Part shown: one piece after another, positions 1 to 10,100 of the stretch
Layout of the letters: every line of letters starts with the position of its first letter
Numbering within the stretch: the first letter of the stretch is position 1
Assembly (NCBI GenBank): GCA_015680685.1
Contig: MNCI01008086.1
Span: forward strand, 1,300,181-1,340,961
Reading direction: 5' to 3'
DNA: 40,781 nucleotides
DNA from: Gnetum montanum
Taxonomy: Eukaryota; Streptophyta; Gnetopsida; Gnetales; Gnetaceae
Notes under the pieces: model-generated
The model's input: the letters and a program-made list of their open reading frames with translations, nothing else
Database searches by the model: none
Told to the model about the DNA's origin: nothing
Program-made: the position numbers and the translations under genes

Positions 1-101
1 CTAATAATTAGAATAAACTGCTAGAGTAACTACTCTAATAATTAGAATAAACTACTAGAGTAACTGCTCTAATAATTAGAATAACTGCTAGAGTAACCGC
101 T
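1..101 (+). repeat. Three tandem copies of a 34-bp unit inside the LTR of A
   Basis: Units at 1-34, 35-68 and 69-101 each start CTAATAATTAGAATAA and end in a CTAGAGTAAC(T/C)(A/G)CT-type tail. The third is one base shorter. The array may continue to the left of the window. The matching part of the 3' LTR (about 18480-18560) has only a loose run of TTAGTTA/ATTAG words, so the array is either specific to this LTR or has decayed in the other. Confidence 0.85.
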
Positions 102-295
102 CTCATCACTTAGTTACATTTAACCATACCTTTGCACTTCACAAGTGAAATTGAGAAAATAATGATCATGTTTGTTAGATTCACTACTTAGTCCCAGTTT
201 ACTTAGAGAGCCAAAGTTTGTGGAATTCAACTGGATCACTTAGTGAATGCTAATGATTTGTATGGTTGGGCGTAGGAACTGCTCACTACTCATCA
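1..295 (+). repeat. 5' LTR of element A (3' portion only)
   Basis: This is the right-hand part of an LTR. It ends in CATCA at 291-295, the partner of the TGATG that opens the other LTRs here. From about 100 to 295 it aligns by eye with 18580-18772: both have the 'CTTTG-ACTTCACA-GTGAAATTGAGAA' tract, 'ATAATGATCAT', 'TAGATTCACTAC' and 'GAATTCAACT'. The left part lies outside the window. Confidence 0.85.
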
Positions 296-296
296 T

Positions 297-314
297 TGGC
301 ATCATTACTAGGGA
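297..314 (+). other. Primer binding site of A (tRNA-Asp type, decayed)
   Basis: Two bases after the LTR end comes an 18-base stretch that matches the complement of the plant tRNA-Asp 3' end (TGGCGCCGTTGCCGGGGA) at 12 of 18 positions. All six mismatches are transitions. It would have primed minus-strand DNA synthesis. Confidence 0.75.
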
Positions 315-1097
315 CTTTAGTTAGTTATGTGTGCTACCTAGGAGTTAATTAAATTATATGGTGACATTGTAATGAACCCAAAAGTCAATATCATTAAGAT
401 AAATAATAATAACAATAAGAGCACATTATTTTTCTTCTAATCTAATATCTCTTCTTCTAATAGGAGAGAGTCTTCATTGCTACACGAAGGTGATTCCAAT
501 TAGCAAAGGCATGAAAGATCAAAACCACCTATTCCCTAACAATGTAGAGTGGTCTATACTCATCCAAATGAGTATGTTCTAGACTTCACCTTCATCCTAC
601 ACCAAGATGAACGATTGCAGTGAAGGGACATGGAGGGCAAAATTATGTTGCCGCCTAATCGATCAGTTCCTATGATGCTGCTTCACACTCTCATGAAATT
701 GGGCATTGTAGGGATCAATGCAGAGTACATTGTATATGACCATGACTATTGGGATTATCATCCCACTAAGGTACAATAGAAGAAAGATCGATAGTAGGAG
801 GTTCACTACAAGGTGTCAAAGGGGAAACAGTTCACAAACCCCTTGTTCCTACTTGGCCAAAAGGAAGGACAAGATCCCTTCTCTAGGGGTTCTCAAAACA
901 TTGATTCTCCTCCTCTCTTCTTTGATGAAGGGGACTCTAATTAGAATTTATAGTCCACTATAAATAATCCTGGTTCAAGGAAGAATGGGTCCCATGACCA
1001 TGGGGGCTCCAAAGAAGGAAGTTAAGGTAAGAACATGGACAAGCACAATGAGAAAGATAAACATGGTGATTGTGGTCATGATCAATAAATAGGGAGT
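315..1097 (+). other. Leader and unresolved 5' part of gag in A
   Basis: This is AT-rich sequence between the primer site and the first recognisable Gag features. A short open frame at 718-963 shows no motif I recognise and is not clearly conserved in D or B. The gag start probably lies somewhere here, but stops and indels prevent placing it. Confidence 0.5.
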
Positions 1098-2940
1098 CGC
1101 AGGCACTGTTCTAGTGCTAGCCCTCCTTCCTTTTTGCCTTCTTCATTCTCATCTTCTTCCTCCTCCAACTTCAATCAAAGTTATAGAGGAAGAGACTGTG
1201 ATGGAGGTGACCAGTGGGATAGAGATGAACATAGGGCCTATCGAAATAGTATAGACCAAGGGCGTGGGTAATCAAGGAAGGCCCACCACCACCAACGAAG
1301 GGATAATAGGGGACATCATAGGCATCATGACCATCATAGGAGCTATGACTATGATGAGCCTTTGCTTGCAACCAAAAACATGTTAAACATTACAAAAGTT
1401 GTAAAAATTCTTATGAGGCATGTGAAATATAGCAGAATAAAATGGTTGGACATGAACAATATCCCTAAGTTTGAAGGGGGATACAATTCTTATCCACAAA
1501 AATATCTCCAAGATTTTCACAATGCATGTGCCTTACGAAACATGAAAAATGAATGACAAAAATTGAAGTTGTTTTCTAGGACACCCATCAAGGAGGTTGA
1601 AAGCTGGTACCAATCCTTAGAACCAAAATCAATCAAATGATGGGGTATGATGCTTGAGCTCTTCAATGACAAGTCTTAAACATACTCCTGAGTGTCTAAT
1701 ATAAGAAAGCAGATCCAAGGGTGGAGATAAGAAACACATGAATCCTTGGATGCAACCATGGGTGGATACTACTCTTTGTTGCATAGATGCCTAGGCCATG
1801 GATTTTCTCAAAGGGGGCAACCCTGCCATATTATATATGGGCTTAGAATAAAAATGAGGAGAACTCTTAGTGTCTATGCCCAAGGGAGACTTTTAGAATT
1901 AAGAACTCATCAAATCCAAAGGTTGATAGAGCAAGTGGCCAAAGAAGAAGGCGAGTTGAGAAAAAGGGAAAGTGTGGAGGAGTACAACTAGGATCCTTCC
2001 ATACAAAAAAGGAGGTTTGATTTGGTGATAATGAGGAGGAGGCACCCCTTGATGAAGTGGTGCAATGTAAGACCTTACTGATACAAAAATCTATTTCTAA
2101 AATATTAGCTAAGGTAGACAAAATATGGGATTCTTTGAATGAGAAGTTGCAAACTTCCCTTAAAATTACTAAAGAGTCCAAAGAACAAGGTAGTGGTTGT
2201 GACTGAAGGAGAATGAAGGAAGCTAAATGTGCCCATCAAAGGCGTAAGGGCAAAGATGTTGTCATTGAAGAGGTTGCAGATTCTAAGATAGATGATGATG
2301 GTGGCTATGACATCTAGCACTACGAGCATCCAAAGGGATGTTGCCCTATTGTATCATAGTTGTAGGAGTTTGGGGTGTATGCACTAATTCCTATATTAGT
2401 GAAAATATAAGCACCCAAGAGGTTGCCTTATCCTTAAGGCAACTATAGGTAGTTCCACAAACAATAAGCTTATTATTTGAGTGGAGCCCCACCTTAACCT
2501 CATGAGTAGTGGTAGCACCTTCAATTATGGGGGATGCCACCACCAAGGTAGTAGTACCCTTATTGGTAGCTAGATCCATAAAAGTATTATGTTCAGTAAT
2601 TAATTTCTCTATGTGACTCTTCCAGTCATGCATCTTTCTAACACCACTACTATCCTCTTGAGTATTAGAGAGCTCAATCTCCAAGGGAAATCCCCATTTC
2701 CATTTTACCCTCCTCATCCTTCTACACCTATACCTCCACCCTTAACTTAATTACCACTAGCTCAATCCATGCAAGGTGAAATTCTAGTGCAGTTGTAGCA
2801 AAGAAATACCACCAGGGCTGTTAACTTATAGCTACCTCCCCAGCTAAGTGGTTTGGAAAATAAGTCCCAAAAAAGAACTTTATTTCAAACCAATAGTCCT
2901 TCTAAGCCCTCACAGATACTTGCAACTGATGATCCTACTT
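1098..2940 (+). pseudogene. gag: gag of element A (decayed)
   Basis: Gag is the structural capsid protein of the particle. Reading phase with 1362 and 1746, there is first a Ser-rich run (about 1130-1170), then an Arg/His/Asp-rich stretch (1185-1350), then the retrotransposon-gag core: NIPKFEGGYNSYPQKYLQDF (about 1470-1527), then LF-RTPIKEV-SWYQSLEPKSI (about 1568-1635), then ELRTHQIQ and an acidic/Lys-rich tail (1895-1975). A degenerate C-x2-C-x3-H-x4-C knuckle lies at about 2303-2345, recognisable from HPKGCC; its first Cys has become Tyr. The C-terminal part (about 2390-2940) is Pro/Tyr/His-rich. The same order occurs in B (5803-8090) and in D on the minus strand. Stops are frequent and mostly reachable from Gln, Arg or Trp codons by one transition. 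The start is not certain. Confidence 0.8.
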
Positions 2941-3560
2941 CTTCCTCATCCTCTGTAACATAGTTCAAGATCCCTTTGAATCAAATGCCTCCTAAGGTCC
3001 ACACTGTACTGTTGACCCATGCGGTCACTGATTGGATAAAGATTGGCCACCTTCCTAAGAAAAGATCTGACCTTGGGAGTTCGCTAATCTACTTGCAAAT
3101 CACTAAGAATGAGCCATGCAAGGATCTTTTGGACTTAGGTTCTGGTGTGAATTTCATTTTCCATGAAATGTATAAAGCTTGGAACCTACCTCCTCTCAAG
3201 AAGAGCAACATTCATCTTAAGTTGGTAGATCAGTCCATCATCGTTCCCTTGGGATTAGTGGAGGACATTGTTATCACTATCTATGGATGGTTATATCCTA
3301 CTGATTTCCTAGTGATTAGAGTTAACAACAAGGGGGGCTTCTCAATGATCATGGCAAGGTCTTAGCTAAGTACAATTGATGTACGACTAGGAATCAAAGA
3401 CCCCTCCTTGGAAATTTCCAAGGAAAATGATATTGGAAAGATTGAGAGGAAGCACGTTCCATGCGTTGCGTATAGTGACATAGGGTGTAACTGAGTGTAG
3501 AAATTATGAATCATGAAAATTACAACAATCATAGCATGCAAGTAGTGTGAAAATGTGTCT
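2941..3560 (+). pseudogene. Aspartic protease region of pol, element A
   Basis: The frame opening at 2976 (129 codons) carries DLLDLGSGVNFI at about 3128-3163, the counterpart of the retropepsin D-L-G-(A/S) active site. LPPLKKSNIHLKLVDQSI and VPLGLVEDIVI follow, then YPTDFLVI, the usual flap-side pattern of plant gypsy proteases. The active Asp is present. The frame stops with TAG at 3363-3365, and downstream sequence in the same phase (to about 3560) is still alignable with D (34413-34661, minus strand: RVPCIAYNDTGC versus HVPCVAYSDIGC here). This protease would have cut the Gag-Pol polyprotein. Confidence 0.78.
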
Positions 3561-3679
3561 AAAATTCAAAGGTGCTTGTACGCAATAGCCACAAAATAGT
3601 AGGGTACCCAGTGGCTGACAACTAAACTTGCAAGAAACTAAACCTTATGCATGGAATAGACTGAGAGCCTTACAAGTGC

Positions 3680-4765
3680 CTACCTCAAAGGCATGGATGA
3701 GATGGAGCAAATTCATCACCAGCTCTTTGATGAACCTAATGAGACTAATTGGAGAGAGTTGGAGATCTCTAAAAGTTTTAAATAGGAGCCCCTTGAGGTA
3801 AAAACTCTACCAGTTGAAATGGAATATGTTTTCCTAAAAATAGCAAGATGGTTATTATCAATGCTAACCTTGCTCCTGCACAAAAAAAAGAAGCTATTAG
3901 AGGTGATCAAAAAATCGTCAATAACTTTTTCTTGGTCATATCCTAAACTCACTGGAATTGATCCTAGGATATGAAAACACCACATCTACACAAATCCTTC
4001 CATTAAACTAAATAGGCAGTCGTAGTGGTAGTTGAATTTCAAATTGAAGCAGATCATGAAAGAGAAGATTAAACAACTCCTTAAGGTAGGGTTCATCTAT
4101 TCCATTGTAGAGAGTGAGTGGGTTAGCCCACTTGTGATAGTACCAAAGAAAGGTGGCAAATGGAGGGTCTATATCGACTTCAGGTTATTAAACATGGCAA
4201 CATACAAGGATCACTTTTTGTTGCCATTTGTGGACCAGGTGTTAGATACCATTTATGGGCATTGCTACTATAGCTTTATGAATGGTTATAGTGGTTATAA
4301 CTAAATTTAGATTGTACCAGAAGATCAGGCCAAAATAATATTCACAAGTCCTTGGGGAACTTTCACATACAGAAAGATGTTGTTTGGCCTATGCAATGCC
4401 CCTACCACATTTCAACGCTTTTTCCTAGCATTTTCCAATAAAAAATTGGTAGTGGGATGGAAGTCTTCATGGATGAATTTTCCATTGATGGGGCTACATT
4501 TGAGCAAGCCCTGGATAGTCTTGAGTAAGTGTTGAAAAGGTATGTGGAGATAAACCTTAGGATTAAGACACTTGATGGTCTAGTAAGGCATTGTGTTGGG
4601 GCACAAAATTTCAAAGAAAGGGATAGAGGTGGACCTTGAAAAAATAAGGGTCATCCAAGGAATTACTAGATAGCTAGAGATAGTTAAAGATGTGAGGTCA
4701 TTTCTTGGATACACTAGCTTATACTGGTGATTCATTAAGAATTTCTCTAAGATCACCAATCTAGT
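3680..4765 (+). pseudogene. Reverse transcriptase of element A, 5' part, interrupted by element B
   Basis: The RT copies element RNA to DNA. The pre-RT linker is visible at about 3880-3975 (FSWSYPKLTGIDPRI). Then come EWVSPLVIVPKKGGKWRVY (about 4113-4170), KDHFLLPFVDQVLDTI (4207-4254), and NGYSGYN (about 4281-4301), where the first catalytic Asp is now Asn (GAT to AAT). SPWGTFTYRKMLFGLCNAP follows at about 4349-4405. After a frameshift the catalytic box reads FMDEFS (about 4466-4483). VRSFLGY and FSKIT precede the break. The sequence stops at 4765 because B inserted there and resumes at 11011. The codon order is exactly restored if B and one CTAGT are ignored. Confidence 0.88.
4761..4765. repeat. 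Target site duplication of element B, left copy (CTAGT)
   Basis: CTAGT directly precedes the TGATG start of the left LTR of B. The same five bases directly follow its right LTR at 11006-11010. Five bases is normal for Ty3/gypsy integrases. The RT reading of A continues through one copy. Confidence 0.93.
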
Positions 4766-5651
4766 TGATGAAGCATCTAGTGGATAGCATCGACTAGGTC
4801 ACATTGACGAAGCCCCATCAATGCGACCACGTCAACATGACCCTGTCGATGCATCTTTCCATGCGTTGGTGTGGCCTTGTCAATGCAGAGTTCATTTTCT
4901 GCTATAAATATGTATGCACCTGCCACCTTTAGGCATCTTATGTTCAAGTTGTAGCGAAGCTCTTGCAGTTTATTTCCATAAGAGTTAGACTATTTTCGCA
5001 AGTGCATGCCCATAGTGTGATGCTTGTAATTATACAGAACCTTTATTCGAGTGTGACGTACTTGGACACACACATGATCGGTAATAAAGATCGAGATTAC
5101 TCCATCATTGTAGCATTCACTTAGTTTTAATTGTTTAATTGTTATTGTTATTTATTGTTTTCTTAGTTAATATTTCTTTACCATCATTTACTATTCTTGT
5201 TGTTAAATGCAGAATGAGTACGACTCAATCACGAACATTGAAGTGTAACGACTTGGTAACCTAGTAGCGTATCTAGGAGCACTTAAGTAATATATGCTTG
5301 GTAAGCCCAGAAGTAGTACACAAGGTCCAAGATGTGTACATATGATTAAGGACGGATGCTCATCGTGCTTAGGCTAGCTTAGATTCTCTTCTCCCACTCC
5401 CTCTTAGCTAAAACAAAGTTATTTTCCATTACCTCTAGGAGTAGCACTAGTTTAGGCCCACATCATACACCTCACTCTGGACTAAACCATACGTGACAAA
5501 GAAAATACTAGTCCAGGTGGGAAAACAACGAATTGTGATCAACGTGTAAGAATCTAGATACCACAACTAGCCTGTCCATTAAGTTCGACTGGATCATGTG
5601 TGAATGCTTGTATTCATATGGTTGAGTGTAGGGGTACCTCGCCACTCATCA
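4766..5651 (+). repeat. 5' LTR of element B
   Basis: It runs from TGATG to CATCA and aligns along its whole length with 10101-11005. Differences are nearly all C/T or G/A. The 19-bp length difference equals a tandem duplication present only in the 3' LTR. It holds a TATA box and, at about 5080, an AATAAA that could be the polyadenylation signal. Confidence 0.92.
4785..4910 (+). promoter_or_regulatory. LTR promoter of B: repeated GTCRAYG-like words and TATA box
   Basis: Between 4785 and 4890 short words of the type ATCGAC, ATTGACG, ATCAATGCG, GTCAACATG, GTCGATGC and GTCAATGC recur. A TATA box, TATAAATA, follows at 4903-4910. The same layout is in the 3' LTR (TATA at 10238-10245) and, with other spacing, in the LTRs of A (TATA 18043-18050) and D. 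The promoter role is inferred from position. Confidence 0.65.
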
Positions 5652-5652
5652 T

Positions 5653-5670
5653 TGGCACCATTGCTAGGGA
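5653..5670 (+). other. Primer binding site of B (tRNA-Asp type)
   Basis: This sequence matches the tRNA-Asp complement at 14 of 18 bases. All four mismatches lie in the three CpG sites of the expected sequence and are the products of CpG deamination. It starts two bases after the LTR, as in A. Confidence 0.82.
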
Positions 5671-5802
5671 CTGTGCTAGTTATTTAGATTAGTTACATCA
5701 TTCACGATTGCTATAACAAAGCCTTGACGATATACCTTTTAGAAAGAAAGTAATTGCAAATAAATCACACACCATTCACAACAATGTCTCTCTCACAAGA
5801 CT

Positions 5803-8090
5803 ATGCTAACACCACAACTAGTGAGGCAATTCTATGATGAAGACAAAGTTTGGAGTACTCACCTTTATGTAGGAAGTCCATATGTTCATGAGTATCCCAA
5901 CGATACTCAAGGATTCTTGTCAACTAACTTTAACACCTCTAGTAAGGATGGGACAACCCATGGAATGAGGAGGCCCAAAAGGCCTAGGACCTTCTCAATA
6001 ACTAACAAGAATGTATTAGGGGATGATTGGAAAACTTACAAAAGTTAGGACAAGTTTTTTAGTTCTTTCTCTTCCTCTACTCCTTCAATGTCAGGTCATG
6101 ACATGGATGACTATCTTTCAAGGGATTGACGTAGAACTAAAAATCGAGCTCACAAAGAAAATCAAGAACACCAACATGAACAAGGAAAACATCAGCTCAA
6201 CTCACAAACTCATAACCTACTTAGTGATGATGAATCCCTACTAGCCACTAAGAGCCTAATGCCTATAGAAGAGGCTGTTCAAATATCTTGCAGGCATCGC
6301 AAAGAAAGACATCTACCCAAGCTTGATTTAAATAACTTTCCTAAGTTCGCAGGAGGCTATGAGTTAGATCCGCAACAATATATACAAGCCTTCTATGATG
6401 CCTGTGTATGTAATAATATTGATAATGGATGACAAAAGCTTAAGCTCTTTCCTTTGACACTCATTGTCCAAGCAAAAGTGTGGTACAGATCCTTAAAGCC
6501 AAAATCAATCCATAGTTGGCCAACAATGGTAGAACTCTTTACTGAATGATATCAAACCTATGCAAGAGTGTCAGCCTCGAGGAGACAAATCCAAGAGTGG
6601 AAAAAAGAGCAACATGAACCCTTGGACATGGCCTTAGAAAGATATTATGCATTGTTAAACAACTGTTCAAGCCATGGATTCTTCGAGGAAAGGCTAATGT
6701 ATCACATCATGGATGGCCTCCATAATGAAACAAGGGAGACCCTAGGGATGTATGCTTGAGGTTAACTATATGAGCTACGAACCCATCAACTCCAAGAGTT
6801 TATTAAGCTAGTAGCAAAAGAAGAAGGAGAAATGGCTAAATGGGAGAATATTGAAAGCTCTCAATAGGATCAAAATCTCAAATTAGCAAAGGTCCATAAC
6901 CATAGAGAGGAGAAATTAGCTCACCTTGAGGAAGTGCAACCATTTCTACCTTTGCCAATGCAACAATCACTAGATGAAATCAAGGAAAAGATAAATAAGA
7001 TGACGGAATGGATGCATGGAAAACATGGAGAATATGCTAACAATAGTAGAGGTAAAACTATGCCAAATCAAGAAACAGGATAGGACACCACGCAACAATC
7101 AGAACAAAGGGTAGAAGATAATAAGATTAAGAACTCAACTGCCAACTTCACATATCAATGTAACGTCTATCTATAAGATCACCCTAAGGGCTAATGCCTA
7201 GTTTTGTCACATTTACATGAGCATTGGGGAGGAATGTTACATCCAGATTTTGTATGGAAATATTGTGTTCAAGCACAGTGGCAAAAGTCCCAGTTGTGGG
7301 GGAGGCCATGGCGAACCCAACCATATCCTTTGTATGTCCCAACATCAAATGCTTACTATGTTCAACACCTTATTTCTCCAACCAGATCATCATCCTCTAC
7401 TTCATCTCTAAGTTATCATTCTCCAGAATACTATCCACCCATACCCTTTTTGACAAGGTCACCACCTCATGTACCTTACACTTTTCCTCAACAACAATAT
7501 TCTCATCATTCACCTCCTTCTACATTGCTACCAATTGTACCAAAAGGCTTTGCACCACAGAACTAACCCACAAATGTTACTTGTGTTGCTACTGTCAACC
7601 ATAGTGGAAATCCTCCATAACATCGAAGGCATCCCTTCTTTAGACATGATTGTAGAAAGGGATAGCACAGTTCCGAGACCACTGCATTCTCCAACTCAAC
7701 ACAAGTTCAACACTGTGGTGGATCTTTCTCCTCGAACCCAACGCCTTGTGTTACCTTATCTGGGCCACCACTCAACACTCCAACAACTATGCGACCCAAT
7801 GAACATAACCATAGAGGGGGACACATTGATCCTTGCATGCCATCTTATGGTCAAGAGTGCCATAGTGGGGTAGCTCCTTATCCCATGACCCCATCATATA
7901 ACCTACCCCACTATGTCTATTATGGTCGAGTGTGTGAACCCCAATATGGGTACATTCCAACCACCACATCAAAAGACACCTAGTGGTTGGGATATGATCG
8001 ATCCCCAACATTTCCAACATGCATGGATCCACACTTTCCATTTATTAATTCTCACCATGATTAAAGGTTCAGTTATGGGGGACATCCCTC
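5803..8090 (+). pseudogene. gag: gag of element B (one frame, interrupted only by nonsense codons)
   Basis: A single frame runs for about 2.3 kb. It has an N-terminal region, a Ser-rich run followed by a basic/His/Gln-rich stretch (about 6050-6220), and then the retrotransposon-gag core with LPKLDLNNFPKFAGGYELDP (about 6312-6371), LFPLTL-QAKVWYRSLKPKSI (about 6445-6513) and ELRTHQLQEFIKLVAKEEGE (about 6773-6832). A C-x2-C-x3-H-x4-C knuckle lies at about 7161-7200, with its second Cys changed to Tyr. A long Pro/Tyr/Ser-rich C-terminus follows. In-frame stops include 6046 TAG, TGA within the CGA- or TGG-expected positions near 6127, 6430 and 6547, 6757 TGA and 6763 TAA. I found no frameshift. 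The ATG at 5803 is the first in this frame; the true start could be upstream in another phase. The C-terminal limit is soft. Confidence 0.85.
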
Positions 8091-9492
8091 ATTCTAACAA
8101 GTAGAATTAATAAATAAATATTTTTCTTTTTCTTTAATTTTACAATTTTTTGTTTTCCAATTTTTCATGTTTCAATTTTTTGTTTTATCTTTTTATTGGC
8201 TAGTTTATCTTTTTATTTATTGTTCTATCTTTTTATCTTTTTATGGGTAATCTCATTTATGAATAAAACATTCATGTGACTCATTGGTTGAGGTGTTGTT
8301 CTATGCTATCAAGTCTCAGGTGACTAATTACTTGGACAGTGAGTCCATCACATCCACCCATGCATTTTATTAATAAGAGGTTCTACTTTGGGTCCAATGA
8401 TATTCTTGACATCATTAAAACTTAAAGTAATGTTGTGCTCATTATGCCTAGAACAAAAAATGATGGACTAAGAAGAAATGGCTAGGGTGTGACGTCAAGG
8501 GAACTTGTGGATTCTCTTTGGTGACATCTGTAAGGTGCTATCACATAGCTTGGTTATACTAAGATCCTTGTAGATCTAACGACAATGGGAGTAAGAGTAG
8601 TACAGGCACTTAATAAAGAAACCCAATGTTATTCTAGGGGTCCCACTAGAAAGGCATGCACCCATTCCTGAAGGTAGGCGTCTTCTCTAGATTATGCATA
8701 AAAAAAATCACATGTGCCGTAGAAAATTTCAAATCACTCCTTCCTTGAACAAAACACTAGGTGATCATATGCCTTGTTGTCATGATGCTTTTATGGTTGT
8801 CCATCATTAGATAGAACAATGCGATGTCATTGATTGGAGGAATGGACTTGGTCTTGATTTTGGAGCAATGGGCCAATGACACATTAATCATGCCCTACAC
8901 TCAAGATTCATTGTGCCTTGGGTCAGTTACCTCATGTCCCAAGCTCTGCAATCCCTTCTATGATTCATCCCATCTCATTGTTCAAGAATTTTTGACTCGT
9001 ATCTTTTGTAGCATTGAATTCATACCTCATCATGGTGGTATCTACATGTGTGTGTTTTGTGGAATTGGTGTGGATTACATTTAATCCTTTTAGTGCCTAC
9101 AGACATTTTTAGGTGTGGTTACGTAAGGGCATCATAGGTAGGAACCTGCTTTGGGGAGGACCCACTTGCGTGACTTTTGTAATTTGTACTTGTTGCACAC
9201 CATCACATCATTTTATACCCTCTGAGTACTTCATTGCCAAATCTATTCTTTCCTTTGTCATCATTTTATCAAACATTCCTTAAAACCATTACATGTCCTT
9301 TTATGTGTCACCTAAACAAATTAGGTCCAACATTAAACTTTTAGGGTAACTTCCTTGAAAAAGATTTTTTTTCTAACTTTAAAATCACACTAAGTAAAGA
9401 ATTCAACATTTAGTAAAGGCAATGAGTAAGGTATGAGATAATTGAACTTCTTTAAATAACTTTACTGATAATTGATCTCTATGTGATTACAG
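8091..9492 (+). other. Non-coding spacer of B
   Basis: It begins with a T-rich run (8110-8245) and contains blocks shared with the spacers of A and D: a GTGAGTCCATCACATCCACCC-like block near 8340 (A near 13227), GGGTGTGACGTCAAGGG at about 8485-8502, a GAAAGGCATGCACCCAT-like block near 8650, and TGGGGAGGACCCACTTGC at 9152-9169. A frame at 8824-9084 is open for 86 codons, but it is not open in the matching parts of A and D, so I do not call it a gene. Confidence 0.7.
9152..9169 (+). other. Conserved purine-rich block in the spacer of B
   Basis: TGGGGAGGACCCACTTGC is identical in A (14073-14090). D has it on the minus strand (30193-30210) with two differences. It is among the best conserved non-coding stretches in this strongly decayed family. 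It could be a secondary polypurine primer or another cis signal; neither is shown. Confidence 0.6.
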
Positions 9493-9921
9493 ATGGGAGG
9501 AAAACAAGGAGGACCTTCTCAAGGTGCAACTGAACATCTAGGAGGAGGTAGAGGCTAGGGGCCTCATGCAAAACATGTAGAGCAGGAGGCACAATCATTC
9601 AATATCCATCAGGAAATTCTTGTCATTGCAAAATCTAGCTAAGCAAAAGGTGGAGAGGTCAGGACTAGAGCCTATGAAGAGGAACGATAGTTATTTGCAA
9701 CATGGTATGTCAAGGCCAATCAAGTGTTCCCGCAGCTACCGTGTCCATGGAAAGTGCCACCTCCATCAAACATTGGAACATCAGCATGGATGGCACATAA
9801 TCCTTGGATAGAAGAGGAGAAACATTAGGCACTTCTTCAATAGTATCAATCTTAGAAGCTTGATGTGTAGGACAAAGGAAAGGCACCCATGGAGGAACCA
9901 CCGTCACCTAGAACCACATGA
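9493..9921 (+). pseudogene. Short ORF3 of element B (N-terminal tip joined to C-terminal part)
   Basis: The ATG follows GTGATTACAG directly, exactly as in A (14853). The 142-codon frame has several internal TAG and TAA codons, mostly at expected Gln positions. Its second half (TWYVKANQVFP, then SAWMAHNPW-EEEKHQALLQ, about 9690-9850) matches the C-terminus of ORF3 in D (SWFVNVKQLF, AAWTMYNPRSKEEKTKALL) and A. The plant-transposon-like domain and the long coiled coil found in A are absent, so this copy is an internal-deletion derivative. The TGA at 9919-9921 may be the original end or another decayed Arg codon. Confidence 0.72.
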
Positions 9922-10090
9922 GTTCCAAAAGAGTTTTTTAATTTTGTGTCTATGTCCCAATTTTTTTTGTTCAATCCCACAATGTGGCATGAATAATTCC
10001 TAGTTAGTCAATAATCCCATACCTATCCACTATGTAATTAATTGCACTTGTTCTCATTTTGTTTGACTTGAGGACGAGTTGTTATTTAGT

Positions 10091-10100
10091 TGTGGGGGTA
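10091..10100 (+). other. Polypurine tract of B
   Basis: TGTGGGGGTA lies immediately before the TGATG of the 3' LTR. The same G-run occurs before the LTRs of A (17942-17951) and D (minus strand). It would prime plus-strand DNA synthesis. Confidence 0.8.

Noticed and set aside
1-101. CRISPR-like array of three repeats
   Set aside because: The units are head-to-tail with no spacers, lie within an LTR, and the context is plant.
2391-2717. Minus-strand frame of 108 codons opposite the gag C-terminus of A
   Set aside because: The plus strand here aligns with the Pro/Tyr-rich Gag tails of B and D. The minus frame has no counterpart.
8824-9084. 86-codon frame in the spacer of B
   Set aside because: Nothing like it is open in the corresponding spacers of A and D, and its composition shows no motif.
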